A stretch of DNA of 64,000 nt from DATEHQ01 sp035279525 (GCA_035279525.1 DATEHQ010000182.1:1-64000), one strand, 5' to 3'; counted from the first letter of the stretch, positions 8,992 to 18,523 are shown. The notes: a model not told the origin generated them from the sequence alone. Translations and numbers: made by a program.

Positions 8992-10178
8992 GCCTTGCTC
9001 TCCTTCTTCACAGGCCGCTTCGCGAATCGCACTCGCAGCTCTCCGTCGCGGATGGTCGCGCCTGCCGTGTCGCGCCGCGCCAGCACGTTGGGGAGCGAGA
9101 TCTCACGCCGATAGTTGCCGACTGTCACGTAGAGCTCACCGTTGTGACGGTTGAGGTCGACCGCCGAACGGTCGGCGAACGGCACCTTGAGCGTCAGCAC
9201 GTAGTCCGCGCCGTCCTTGTCGATGCGCTGCGGGCTCGACGTCGCGAAATGCTCAGCCGGATCGCGGTCGCCATAGATCGCCTCGGCCATCCGCCCCAGC
9301 ATCGCCTCGCCGACCACTTCGCGGTCGAACAGAGGCACGTTGAAGATTGGGATCCCGGCGAATGATTGCTCCACCTCGGCCTGGTAGCGCCTGTGGATGA
9401 GCTGCCATTTCTGGAACAGCTCGTCGTGAAGCTCACCGGGCAGCAGGCGGTTGACGACCACCGCGTCCGTCACGTATCCGAACAGGCTCAGGTACGTATA
9501 GGCACGCTTGGCCTCCTTGACGACCATCTTCTCGAGGTTCAGCACGATTCGCACCGTGGTCATCGCAGGGTCTGTGAGCACTTTGCGCATTCCCCCGAGG
9601 TCGAGCAGCAGGTCCTTCAGCGACGCATAGATCTCGTCGGAGGGGAGGGGCATGCCGATCATCGGCTGCAGGACAGGGCGCGCCACTCGCATCGCGCGAC
9701 GCTGCCACGGATAGATCTTGTCGAGCCACCACTTGGCCGCATCTGGGAACGTGAGCAGCTGCAGCGTCTCGCCGGTGGGCGCGCAGTCGACGATGAGCAC
9801 GTCGTGCTCTGCGCGCTGCGCGTAGTGCTTGATCCACATCAGGGAGGCGATTTCGTCCATGCCGGGCGGATTGGCCACCTCGTCCGCGACCACCTCGTCG
9901 AGGCCCTGGGTGGCGAACACCTCGGCGGCGTACTCGTGGAGCTTGATCCAGTGCCGCTGCATCTCGTGCAGTGACGAGACTTCGTGCGCCCACAGGTTCT
10001 CGCCTACCCTGGTCATGTCGACGCCGAGCTCGACGTCGAACGAGTCACCCAGCGAATGCGCGGGGTCGGTGCTCATGATCACGGTCCGGTATCCAGCCCG
10101 GGCGCAGCGCACCGCGGTCGCCGCGGCGACGGACGTTTTGCCGACCCCGCCCTTGCCTGTGAAGAGGATGACTCTCAC
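8988..10178 (-). CDS. ArsA/Get3-like ATPase with C-terminal HSP20-like domain
   Basis: 396-residue single-module anion-transporting-ATPase/Get3 relative. GKGGVGKTSVAAA is the signature deviant Walker A (intradimer Lys), STDPAHSLGDSFD is the switch I region and IVDCAPTGETLQLL is switch II. After about residue 310 a short beta-rich domain (LTLKVPFADRSAVDLNRHNGELYVTVG) matches the HSP20-like fold appended to many bacterial ArsA homologues. The Get3 CxxC is absent. No ars genes are near, so arsenite export is unlikely; a tail-anchored or lipid/membrane-protein chaperone role is more probable. The GTG at 10178 has a TAGACT box six bases upstream, suggesting a leaderless message. Confidence 0.8.
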   Translation of the reverse strand: MRVILFTGKGGVGKTSVAAATAVRCARAGYRTVIMSTDPAHSLGDSFDVELGVDMTRVGENLWAHEVSSLHEMQRHWIKLHEYAAEVFATQGLDEVVADEVANPPGMDEIASLMWIKHYAQRAEHDVLIVDCAPTGETLQLLTFPDAAKWWLDKIYPWQRRAMRVARPVLQPMIGMPLPSDEIYASLKDLLLDLGGMRKVLTDPAMTTVRIVLNLEKMVVKEAKRAYTYLSLFGYVTDAVVVNRLLPGELHDELFQKWQLIHRRYQAEVEQSFAGIPIFNVPLFDREVVGEAMLGRMAEAIYGDRDPAEHFATSSPQRIDKDGADYVLTLKVPFADRSAVDLNRHNGELYVTVGNYRREISLPNVLARRDTAGATIRDGELRVRFAKRPVKKESKA

Positions 10179-10213
10179 GGCGAGAGTCTACGTGCGGCTC
10201 GAGCTCTCCCGCT

Positions 10214-10771
10214 CTACGGCTCGCTCCGTGTCTGCGTGATGTCCCCCGCAATGTGCTCGGTGAGCTGAGCCTCGAGGTGCCTGACGATCTGCAGCGCGAT
10301 CTCGGTGTTCTTTTCGGTCAGCTGTGTGTTGTGCTCGATCGCCTTCAGGATCTGGACGTTCTGGCGGTCGGCCTTGTCCGCCTCGGCCGCCGCGTGCTCG
10401 AGCGTCAGCCGGTCCTTCTGAGACTGCCGGTTGCCGGCCAGCAGCAGGACCGGTCCGGTGTAGGCGGCCTGCACGCTGAACAGCAGGTTCAGGAGCACGA
10501 ACGGGTACGGGTCCCAGTGGTTGCTGGCCCTCTCGACCAGCGTCAGGACGATGTTGGCGACGACCCACACCGAGACGAGGAGAGTCTGGATGATGAGGAA
10601 CTTCCACGAGCCGATTCCGGAGGCCGCCTTGTCGGCGATCCGCTCGCCGAGGGTCGCCTCCTCGTGGTGGACGACGTTGACCGGGTGGCGGTGACCATCG
10701 GAGTCGAGCTTGCGCCGGTGAAGCGTCTGCTTCAGCGCCGACTGACCTGAATCGCTGGTGCGCACCGACAT
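10214..10771 (-). CDS. DUF1003 membrane protein
   Basis: 185-residue protein of the DUF1003 family (function unknown; widespread cytoplasmic-membrane proteins). The core GERIADKAASGIGSWKFLIIQ leads into a first membrane helix, and the second helix is in DPYPFVLLNLLFSVQAAYTGPVLLLA. The remaining 70 residues (NRQSQKDRLTLEHAAAEAD onward) form a charged coiled-coil-like helix, as usual in the family. The ATG at 10771 lies nine bases after a TACAGT box, again a leaderless arrangement. Confidence 0.8.
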   Translation of the reverse strand: MSVRTSDSGQSALKQTLHRRKLDSDGHRHPVNVVHHEEATLGERIADKAASGIGSWKFLIIQTLLVSVWVVANIVLTLVERASNHWDPYPFVLLNLLFSVQAAYTGPVLLLAGNRQSQKDRLTLEHAAAEADKADRQNVQILKAIEHNTQLTEKNTEIALQIVRHLEAQLTEHIAGDITQTRSEP

Positions 10772-10821
10772 CGCGCACGAACTGTAGAGGCCCGGATCGG
10801 GCCCTGTCTATTTCTTAATGT

Positions 10822-11184
10822 CTATTTGACGATCAGGGGAACCGCCAGCGAGCCCGCGCCGAGCAGCACCACCATGGCGAAACCGACCACACCGAGCCGG
10901 ACCAGGTCCCGCGTGAAGTAGGGCACCCGATCGAGCGGGATCGACGGGTCGGCCGATTCGACGATCATCCTGCCGCCGCGCGCCTTGCTGTACTGGTTTT
11001 TCGCTCCGAGCGACATCTCGACGGCGCGGACGAGGGCCTGGTCGCCGCCCACTCGCGCCTGCGAGACGCTGCGCGCCGGAGCCACGACGCCAGGCGTGGA
11101 GCCGGCGCTCGGGCTGAGCGGACCGGCGGGGCGCGCCGGCGGGCGGAATTTGGCCCTGGACTTCTTTTTTCCCTTGCGACTCAT
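10822..11184 (-). CDS. small basic single-pass membrane protein, unknown
   Basis: 120 residues: a lysine/arginine-rich N terminus (MSRKGKKKSRAKFRPPARP), a Pro/Ser linker, a short helix-forming middle and one C-terminal membrane helix (VGFAMVVLLGAGSLAVPLIV). I recognise no family. The C-terminal membrane helix puts the bulk of the protein in the cytoplasm, like a tail-anchored protein, and the ArsA/Get3-like ATPase is encoded 0.6 kb downstream on the same strand. It is the first gene after the promoter at 11342-11370, leaving a leader of about 150 bases. Confidence 0.55.
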   Translation of the reverse strand: MSRKGKKKSRAKFRPPARPAGPLSPSAGSTPGVVAPARSVSQARVGGDQALVRAVEMSLGAKNQYSKARGGRMIVESADPSIPLDRVPYFTRDLVRLGVVGFAMVVLLGAGSLAVPLIVK

Positions 11185-11335
11185 CCTGCCGCAAGTTTAG
11201 GGGAGGAGGGGCAGGCAGGCGGAAGGGGGCTGGTGGTGGAACGTGTGGCGCGACCTGGGGATGGACTCCGCCTGCCTGTCGTTGGGCCGTGGGACTCAAC
11301 CAACTGGGTTGTGGGCTACGAGATGTTGTGTCCCG
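11185..11335 (-). ncRNA. candidate structured leader RNA or small RNA
   Basis: The predicted transcript from the promoter at 11342-11370 starts at about 11334 with GGGAC, which can pair with GTCCC at 11291-11295 (plus-strand arms 11291-11295 and 11330-11334). An inner CAACC/GGTTG helix lies within that loop. A second, perfect 12-bp helix is formed by plus-strand arms CAGGCAGGCGGA (11212-11223) and TCCGCCTGCCTG (11267-11278), enclosing 43 bases. No open frame explains the stretch. There is no T-run terminator, so it is more likely a cis-acting 5' leader of the 10822-11184 gene than a free sRNA. It does not match tmRNA, SRP RNA or RNase P as I know them. Confidence 0.4.
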
Positions 11336-11341
11336 TGCGAA

Positions 11342-11370
11342 GTTATAACCCCGAATGTAGTTGTTGTCAA
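11342..11370 (-). promoter_or_regulatory. near-consensus sigma-70-type promoter
   Basis: On the minus strand TTGACA (11370-11365) is followed after exactly 17 bases by TATAAC (11347-11342). It is the best housekeeping promoter in the window and lies in a stretch noticeably richer in A+T than its surroundings. It points at the structured leader and the small membrane protein gene ending at 10822. Confidence 0.7.
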
Positions 11371-11384
11371 GGCTTTTCGACGAA

Positions 11385-11762
11385 TCAGACCTCGGTGGTC
11401 AGCTCGGCGTACTCCTCGTCGTTGATCAGGTCGTCCAGCTCGCCCGGGCTGTCGATTCGCATCCGGATCAGCCAGCCGGCGCCGTAGGGGTCCGAGTTGA
11501 TCACGTCGGGGTCGTCGAGCGCCTCCTGGTTGACCTCGAGCACCTCCCCGGAGAGCGGCGCCTCGATCGGCGTCGACGCATCCTCCGACTCGGCCTTGCC
11601 CATGCGGTGGGCGACGTGCAGCACGTCGCCGGCGTCGGGCAATTCGAGCGTGGTGATCGCTCCCATCTGGTCCTGCAGGTAGTCGCTCAGGCCGAGCACC
11701 GCCTCCGACCCGTCGACGCGCACCCAGACGTGGGCCGCGCTGAACCTCAGAGGCTGGACCAT
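11385..11762 (-). CDS. GcvH-like protein lacking the lipoyl-lysine
   Basis: 125-residue homologue of the glycine-cleavage H protein, which normally carries methylamine on a lipoyl-lysine. The fold markers are all present: HVWVRVDG, AVLGLSDYLQDQMGAI, the hairpin APLSGEVLEVNQEALDDPDVINSDPYGAGWLIRMR. In the lipoylation hairpin, the family motif ESVKAAS aligns without gaps to ESEDAST, so the modified Lys is Asp. It therefore cannot act as a normal H protein. No gcvP, gcvT or lipoate ligase gene is adjacent. It may be a non-lipoylated relative with a binding or structural role. Confidence 0.7.
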   Translation of the reverse strand: MVQPLRFSAAHVWVRVDGSEAVLGLSDYLQDQMGAITTLELPDAGDVLHVAHRMGKAESEDASTPIEAPLSGEVLEVNQEALDDPDVINSDPYGAGWLIRMRIDSPGELDDLINDEEYAELTTEV

Positions 11763-11816
11763 GAAGATGATTTTGAAGCACGCAAGTCGCCTCGCGGCGA
11801 GGGCGTTAGACCGTGC

Positions 11817-11906
11817 ATGAGATGGCTGCTGCTGGTCGGGGCGATCGTGGTCTGCGGCATCCTAGCCAACCTGCTCTGGCACCAGTTCTTTTTGAATGGT
11901 GCTTAG
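11817..11906 (+). CDS. possible 29-residue membrane peptide
   Basis: ATG at 11817 opens a 29-residue frame that is essentially a single hydrophobic helix (RWLLLVGAIVVCGILANLLW) with a short polar tail. It sits in the 149-base gap between two convergently arranged or neighbouring minus-strand genes and has only a weak purine-rich ribosome-binding site. A chance ORF is quite possible. Confidence 0.3.
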   Translation: MRWLLLVGAIVVCGILANLLWHQFFLNGA

Positions 11907-11911
11907 GAGCC

Positions 11912-12925
11912 CTACCGACCGATCCTGAAGAAGATCACGTCGCCGTCCTTGACCCGGTAATCGCGACCTTCGACGCGAAGCTTGCCGGCGGCGCGAAGCG
12001 CCTCCATCGAGCCGGCGGCGAACAGCTCGTCGACCGACGTCACCTCCGCGCGAATGAAGTGCTTCTCGAAGTCGGTGTGGATCTTCGACGCCGCGATCGG
12101 CGCCGGCGCGTCGCGCTCGCACGCCCAGGCGCGAACCTCCGGCTCGCCGGCGGTGAAGTAGGTGATGAGGCCCCCCGCGTCCCACACCGCTCGGGCGATG
12201 CGGCCGAGCCCTGACTCGTCGATCCCGTAGCCGGCGCGCATCTCCGCCTGCTCGTCGCCCTCGAGCTCCGCGAGCTCCGCCTCGAGGCGAGCCGAGAGCA
12301 CTATCGAGTGAGCACCCTCCGCCTCGGCGATGCGTGCGACCTTCGCCGCCGCCCCGGCGCCGCTCGGGAGCGCCTGCTCCGCGGCATTCGCGACGTACAC
12401 CGAGGGCTTGAGCGTCACCGGGAAGATGCCGGCCAGCATCGCGCGCTGGTCGGGCTCGAGCTCGAGCGTGCGCAGCTGGTGGCCCGCATCGAGGTGCGCC
12501 TTTGCCGCGTTCAGGACGTCGGTTTCCGCCTGGGCGTCCTTCTTTCCGGCGCGGGCTTCGCGGGCCACCACGTCGAGCCTTCGCTCGACCGACGCCAGGT
12601 CCGCAAGCACCAGGTCGAGCGCAAACTCATCCATCTCTGCGACCGGGTCCGGGTCCGGTCCGAAACACCGCGCGACCTTGACCAGGACATCCGCCTGCCG
12701 CGCAAACGCGACGCGCTGCGCGCGGCTGCCGGGTGGGGTGTCTTCCACACGAACCTGCGCCGGCGTCGTCTTGGCGGGGTGCACCGCTTCGGAAAGCCGC
12801 GTCAACCTCTCGTCCGGCACGTCGACCATGCCGACGCCATCCGCGCCGCGGCCCGCGGTCAGCGCATTGAACATCGTGCTCTTTCCGGCCCCCGCCGGCC
12901 CGACGACGGCCACATTGACCGGCAC
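11912..12925 (-). CDS. divergent YchF/Obg-related GTPase
   Basis: 337-residue YchF-like P-loop protein (family usually about 363 residues, ATP-preferring, ribosome-associated). G1 is GPAGAGKSTMFNAL rather than the usual GxPNxGKST, followed by the MVDVPDERLTRLSE substitute of the family VPDxRLxxL. The region that should read D-I-P-G-L followed by a Gly-rich switch II loop reads RVEDTPPGSRAQRVAF: the loop is shortened and its glycines are lost. VYVANAAEQ (G4-like) and a C-terminal TGS domain (ITYFTAGEPEVRAWACERDAP then IHTDFEKHFIRAEV) are intact. The start is the GTG at 12925. It is downstream of the aspartate-family operon but separated by about 180 bases. Confidence 0.7.
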   Translation of the reverse strand: MPVNVAVVGPAGAGKSTMFNALTAGRGADGVGMVDVPDERLTRLSEAVHPAKTTPAQVRVEDTPPGSRAQRVAFARQADVLVKVARCFGPDPDPVAEMDEFALDLVLADLASVERRLDVVAREARAGKKDAQAETDVLNAAKAHLDAGHQLRTLELEPDQRAMLAGIFPVTLKPSVYVANAAEQALPSGAGAAAKVARIAEAEGAHSIVLSARLEAELAELEGDEQAEMRAGYGIDESGLGRIARAVWDAGGLITYFTAGEPEVRAWACERDAPAPIAASKIHTDFEKHFIRAEVTSVDELFAAGSMEALRAAGKLRVEGRDYRVKDGDVIFFRIGR

Positions 12926-13106
12926 CTTAGAGGTGCGGCCGGGGGGTCGGCCGAGAGATTCGGTGACCAGGTGGTCCGGATGCTAGGCGCAGCCGAACAC
13001 CGGAGCGAGCGCATCCGTCGATGCGTGAGCGAGAAGCGGAGGCTGCAACAACGCAGACGGGCCGCATCGGCGCCGAAGATCCGGCTGACATCTCTGGCCG
13101 CACCTC

Positions 13107-14327
<1,221 letters not shown>

Positions 14328-14380
14328 TCTAGAGGGCCCCCCGCGAACTCACCGCGACAGCTGGGAGTCCGTGGGGATTC

Positions 14381-15193
14381 TCACAGCGTCCGGAACATGC
14401 CCTTATCGGTGATCTTCGAGACCACCGCACGACCACGCAGCGGGTGGGACTCCTCCATCGCCTTGGCGATCCGCGCCGCGGCCGAAGGGGCGCAGAACGC
14501 GAACACGCTCGGACCGGCGCCGCAGATCGCCGCGCCGTAGGCGCCGGCCGCCTCGGCCACGTGGATCACCTCCTCGGTCCATGGATAGAGGTGAAGCCGG
14601 TGCGGCTGGTGGAGGCGGTCGCGCAGCGCTTCACCGAGCAAGGATGGGCGCTTCGACATGATCGCGCGGACCAGCAGCGCGGTCCGCGCCGCGTTGAAGG
14701 TCGCCGCCTCGATGGGCACGGAGTCGGGCAGCACCGCGCGCGCTTTCTCGGTCGGCAGCGGCTGGTGCGCTATGAAGAGCGCCAGGCCCCAGCCGGGGTT
14801 GGGCAGCTTCTCGTCCACGTGCTCGGACACGATCCGAATGCCACCGGAAGCGGAGGCGGCGACGTTGTCGGTGTGGCCCTCGTCCGAGCCGGCGTCCACG
14901 ATGTGGCTCCTGACGTCCCAGGGGCTGCTCAGCGCGGAGGCGGCGAGCCGGGACGCCGCGCTGGAGCCGAGGCCGACCCCCAGCGGAATCTCGCTGCGGA
15001 CCCGTCCTTTCATGTTCAGGCGTGTGAACGGGTTCTCGTGCGCGTACAGGTAGTCGGCTCCCTCGCCTTCGTAATCCCACGACGGCCGGTCGGACTCATT
15101 CGCCTCGACCTCCAGCCAGAGATCGATCGCCATCGCCATGCAGTCGAAGCCGGGGCCGATGTTGGCGATGGAGGCTGGGACCTTGACTCGCAT
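14381..15193 (-). CDS. thrB: homoserine kinase
   Basis: 270-residue GHMP kinase phosphorylating homoserine. VKVPASIANIGPGFDCMAMA is the N-terminal substrate region and IPLGVGLGSSAASRLAA the GHMP phosphate loop; AAICGAGPSVFAF is the conserved third motif. The protein is about 30 residues shorter than most ThrB, mainly in the middle of the chain. Its ATG overlaps the thrC stop (TAATG), so expression is coupled. Confidence 0.9.
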   Translation of the reverse strand: MRVKVPASIANIGPGFDCMAMAIDLWLEVEANESDRPSWDYEGEGADYLYAHENPFTRLNMKGRVRSEIPLGVGLGSSAASRLAASALSSPWDVRSHIVDAGSDEGHTDNVAASASGGIRIVSEHVDEKLPNPGWGLALFIAHQPLPTEKARAVLPDSVPIEAATFNAARTALLVRAIMSKRPSLLGEALRDRLHQPHRLHLYPWTEEVIHVAEAAGAYGAAICGAGPSVFAFCAPSAAARIAKAMEESHPLRGRAVVSKITDKGMFRTL

Positions 15194-16236
15194 TACAGCT
15201 TCAAGACCTTAGCGAGTGTGCGCGCGTCGCCGTCGAGCTCGATGGGCGGTTCGACGTTCTTGAGCGCCGCATCCGGGTCCTTGAGGCCCGAGCCGGTCAG
15301 GACGACGACCGTCGACGAGTCCTTTTGCAGCTTCCCCTCACGGACCAGCCTGAACAGGAGCGCAAGGGGAGCGGCCGACGCGGGCTCCGCGAAGAGTCCC
15401 TCGGAGGCTGCGAGCTGGATCTGGGCGGAGAGGATCTCGGTGTCGCTGACGGCCGCGATCATGCCGCCCGACTCGTCCCTGGCGGAGGTCGCGCCCTCCC
15501 ACGAGGCTGGATTCCCGATCCGGATCGCCGAGGCCACGGTCCGTGGGTCCGATACCGGGTGGCCGCCGACGATCGGAGCGGCGCCTTCCGCCTGGGCTCC
15601 GACCATGCGGGGCAGCGTCTTCGAGCGACCAGCCGCGTGATACTCGCGAAAGCCCTTCCAGTACGCGGTGATGTTGCCGGCGTTGCCCACCGGGAGGATC
15701 AGGTAGTCCGGCGCCCCGCCCAGGTCGTCGACGATCTCGAAAGCGGCGGTCTTCTGCCCGTCGATACGGTGCGGGTTGACGGAGTTCATCAGCGACACGG
15801 AGTAACGCGACGTGAGGTCCCGCACTGTCTCGAGCGCCGCGTCGAAGTTGCCTTTCAACGCGACGACCTTCGCGCCGTACATCAGCGCCTGCGACAGCTT
15901 GTTGAGGGCGATCTCGCCTGAGGGCACCACGACGATCGCGCGTGCACCGACGCGCGCGGCGTAGGCCGCCATCGAAGCGGAGGTGTTGCCCGTCGATGCG
16001 CACATGAAGACGCGGCTTCCCGCCTCGAGCGCCTTGGCGACCGCGACCACCATTCCGCGGTCCTTGAACGAGCCGGTCGGGTTGACGCCCTCGTACTTGA
16101 AGTAGAGCTCCTTGAGGCCGAGCGCCCTGGCGATGTTGTGGCTGCGGACGAGTGGGGTCGACCCCTCGTTGAGGTCCACCTCGGGCGTGGTCGGTGAGAC
16201 GGGCAGGTGCTCGCGGTAGCGAGCGATGACACCCAA
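15193..16236 (-). CDS. thrC: threonine synthase
   Basis: 347-residue PLP fold-type II enzyme converting O-phosphohomoserine to threonine. The PLP-Lys motif is NPTGSFKDRGM, the phosphate-cup is CASTGNTSASMAAYAARVG, and PVGNAGNITAYWKGF and LTGSGLKDPD complete the site. The length fits the short thrC1-like form common in Actinobacteria and Chloroflexi. It lies 9 bases after hom and overlaps thrB. Confidence 0.92.
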   Translation of the reverse strand: MGVIARYREHLPVSPTTPEVDLNEGSTPLVRSHNIARALGLKELYFKYEGVNPTGSFKDRGMVVAVAKALEAGSRVFMCASTGNTSASMAAYAARVGARAIVVVPSGEIALNKLSQALMYGAKVVALKGNFDAALETVRDLTSRYSVSLMNSVNPHRIDGQKTAAFEIVDDLGGAPDYLILPVGNAGNITAYWKGFREYHAAGRSKTLPRMVGAQAEGAAPIVGGHPVSDPRTVASAIRIGNPASWEGATSARDESGGMIAAVSDTEILSAQIQLAASEGLFAEPASAAPLALLFRLVREGKLQKDSSTVVVLTGSGLKDPDAALKNVEPPIELDGDARTLAKVLKL

Positions 16237-16245
16237 ACGCGCCCC

Positions 16246-17535
16246 CTAGAACACGCGGAGGAACGAAGAGACGGCGCGCACCGGGTCGAGCTCGGCCATC
16301 CGCGCGCGGGCCTTCTGCAGGCTCGCCTCGAGCGACGGATGCGTGGTCACCACGAGCTCGGCGGTCTGGTCCTGCGACCACGCGTCCTTCTGTATGAAGC
16401 TCGAGATGCTGACGCCCTCTTCGGCGAAGACCTGGCCGATCGCGGCCAGCACGCCGGCGCGGTCTTCGACCCTGATCCGGAAATAGGCGCGGGTCCGAAC
16501 CTCGCCCATGGGGATCACGCCGATGCGGTCGTCAAAGCTGAACGAGGGACGGCTCTGCACACCTCGGCGGATCGAGCGGGCCAGGTCGATCAGGTCGCCC
16601 ACGACCGCCGACGCCGTCGGCCTCCCGCCGGCGCCCTGGCCGACGAGCAGCACCTGCCCGACCAGGTCGCCCTCGACGAAGACTGCGTTCTCGGCGCCCT
16701 CGACGCGGGCGAGCGGGTGATCGAGCGGGACCATCGCCGGATGCACGCGCGCCTCGACGCGTCCCGGATGCCGCTGGGTGTGGGCGATGAGCTTGATCGC
16801 ATAGCCGAGCTCGCGCGCGTAGCGGAAATCGACCGGCTCGATGCCCTCGATGCCCTCGCGGTAGATCTCGTCGGGCCGGACCTTGATCTCGTACGCGATC
16901 GAGCCGAGGATGGCCAGCTTGTACGCGGCGTCGTAGCCGCCGATGTCGTCTGTCGGATCGGCCTCGGCGTATCCGGCCGCCTGGGCTTCCGCCACCGCGT
17001 CCACCAGGGTCCGGCCTGAGGCCATGCGGCCGAGCACGTAGTTGGTCGTGCCGTTGATCACGGCGGAGACGCGCTCGATGCGGTTCGCCTGAAGGTCGGT
17101 GCGGAACGTGCTGATGAGGGGGATGCCGCCCCCGACCGCAGCCTCGAAGTAGATGTCTACGTTGCGCTCTGCCGCGGCATCGAGCAGCTCGGGGCCGTGC
17201 CTCGCCATCACCACCTTGTTGGCCGTGATCACGTGCTTGCCGGCCGCGATCGCCCGCTCGAGGTAGCTGCGGATCGGCTCGTCGCCCCCCGCCACCTCGA
17301 TCACGACCTCGACCGACGGGTCGTCGATCACCTCCGCGGGATGGCTGGTGAGGAGGGCGCGGTCGATCTCGATGGGTCGACGCTTGGCCGGGTCGCGCAC
17401 CAGCACCTTGCGCAGGCACAGCTCGACACCTGCCCGGCGCGATAGCTGCGGGCCCCAGGTGAGCATCCGGTCGGCCACCTGCGCGCCGACCGTGCCGAGG
17501 CCGACCAGGCCGACATTCAAGGGGCGGGAGCTCAT
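16246..17535 (-). CDS. hom: homoserine dehydrogenase
   Basis: 429-residue NAD(P)H enzyme reducing aspartate semialdehyde to homoserine. GLVGLGTVGAQVADRM is the Rossmann dinucleotide loop; KHVITANKVVMARHG and INGTTNYVLGRM are catalytic-domain motifs with the conserved Lys and substrate loop; GYAEADPTDDIGGYDAAYKLAIL follows. The C-terminal 80 residues (YFRIRVEDRAGVLAAIGQVFAE) form an ACT domain for threonine feedback. First gene of the operon; starts 21 bases from the divergent ornithine-cyclodeaminase gene. Confidence 0.92.
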   Translation of the reverse strand: MSSRPLNVGLVGLGTVGAQVADRMLTWGPQLSRRAGVELCLRKVLVRDPAKRRPIEIDRALLTSHPAEVIDDPSVEVVIEVAGGDEPIRSYLERAIAAGKHVITANKVVMARHGPELLDAAAERNVDIYFEAAVGGGIPLISTFRTDLQANRIERVSAVINGTTNYVLGRMASGRTLVDAVAEAQAAGYAEADPTDDIGGYDAAYKLAILGSIAYEIKVRPDEIYREGIEGIEPVDFRYARELGYAIKLIAHTQRHPGRVEARVHPAMVPLDHPLARVEGAENAVFVEGDLVGQVLLVGQGAGGRPTASAVVGDLIDLARSIRRGVQSRPSFSFDDRIGVIPMGEVRTRAYFRIRVEDRAGVLAAIGQVFAEEGVSISSFIQKDAWSQDQTAELVVTTHPSLEASLQKARARMAELDPVRAVSSFLRVF

Positions 17536-17556
17536 GGGCCGCTATTCTGCCCGTTT
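17536..17556. promoter_or_regulatory. compact divergent promoter core between hom and the OCD-family gene
   Basis: Only 21 bases separate the two start codons. On the plus strand TATTCT (17543-17548) stands eight bases before the GTG at 17557; read on the minus strand the same AT-rich core gives CAGAAT eight bases before the hom ATG at 17535. Both genes would then be leaderless and share one core, with -35 contacts inside the opposite gene. Confidence 0.4.
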
Positions 17557-18510
17557 GTGGCTCTGATCCTGCGCGAAGCGGACGTCCAGGAGCTGATCGA
17601 GATGGACGACGTGATTGCCGCCCTGACGGCGGCGATGCGCGAGCTGGGTGAGGGGAAGGCGCAGAACGAGCCGAGGCGGAGGGCCTTCGCGCCGGGCGGG
17701 ATGCTCAACGTGATGTTCGCCTCCTACCCGGGCGGAGCCTGCACCGGGCTGAAGGCCTACTCCGTGGCCGGGGGCAAGGCCCGATTCCTGGTCGTGGTGT
17801 TCGGCCTGGACGGCGCGCTTCAGGCGCTGGTCGAGGCCGACTTCATGGGCACCTACCGCACCGGCGCCGCGACGGCGGTCGCCGCCACCGCGCTGGGCGC
17901 TCGCAACCCGGCGACCGTGGCGCTGATCGGCACCGGCTGGCAGGCCCGCACCCAGGCGCTGGCGCTCTCGCGCGTGCTCGAGATCAAAGAGCTGCGCGCC
18001 TACAGCCGCGACGCCGAGAAGCGCGCCGAGTTTGCGCGCGACCAGGCCGAGGAGCTCGGCCTGGACGTGGTCGCGCCGGACAGCGCCGAGGAGGCCGTCC
18101 ATGGCGCTGACGTGGTCGTCACCATCACCACCTCGAAGTCACCGGTCCTCCAGGCCGAGTGGCTCGAACCTCATGCCTTCGTCGCTTGCGCCGGCTCGAA
18201 CTTTCACAACCGGGCCGAGATCCCGCCCGAAGTCGTGGAGCGGGCGCAGACGGTGGTGGTGGATCAGCTGGCGGCGGCCCGGCTCGAGAGCGGAGACCTG
18301 ATCGCGGCGGCCGAGGCGGGCAGGTTCGAATGGACCAGGGCGGTCGAGCTGGGGTCGGTGCTGGCCGGGAAGTGGACGCGGCCCGACTCGCCAGGCATCA
18401 CGCTCTTCGAATCGCACGGCCTGGCGCTGTGGGACCTGGCGGCGGGCTCGGTCGTCGTCGAGGCGGCGCGCAAGCGCGGGATGGCCGAGGAGCTCGACCT
18501 CCTGACCTGA
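17557..18510 (+). CDS. ornithine cyclodeaminase / mu-crystallin-family protein
   Basis: 317-residue NAD(P)-dependent protein of the OCD/mu-crystallin family (ornithine cyclodeaminase, alanine dehydrogenase or imine reductase activities). GTYRTGAATAVAATALGARN carries the conserved RTGA substrate motif, VALIGTGWQARTQALAL is the Rossmann loop, and VVTITTSKSPVL and ACAGSNFHNRAEIPPE (usual GAD replaced by GSN) follow. Because it faces hom, a role in amino-acid conversion is plausible but the substrate is not determined. Start GTG chosen for the leaderless -10 box. Confidence 0.82.
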   Translation: MALILREADVQELIEMDDVIAALTAAMRELGEGKAQNEPRRRAFAPGGMLNVMFASYPGGACTGLKAYSVAGGKARFLVVVFGLDGALQALVEADFMGTYRTGAATAVAATALGARNPATVALIGTGWQARTQALALSRVLEIKELRAYSRDAEKRAEFARDQAEELGLDVVAPDSAEEAVHGADVVVTITTSKSPVLQAEWLEPHAFVACAGSNFHNRAEIPPEVVERAQTVVVDQLAAARLESGDLIAAAEAGRFEWTRAVELGSVLAGKWTRPDSPGITLFESHGLALWDLAAGSVVVEAARKRGMAEELDLLT

Positions 18511-18523
18511 CCCACCCGCGCCC

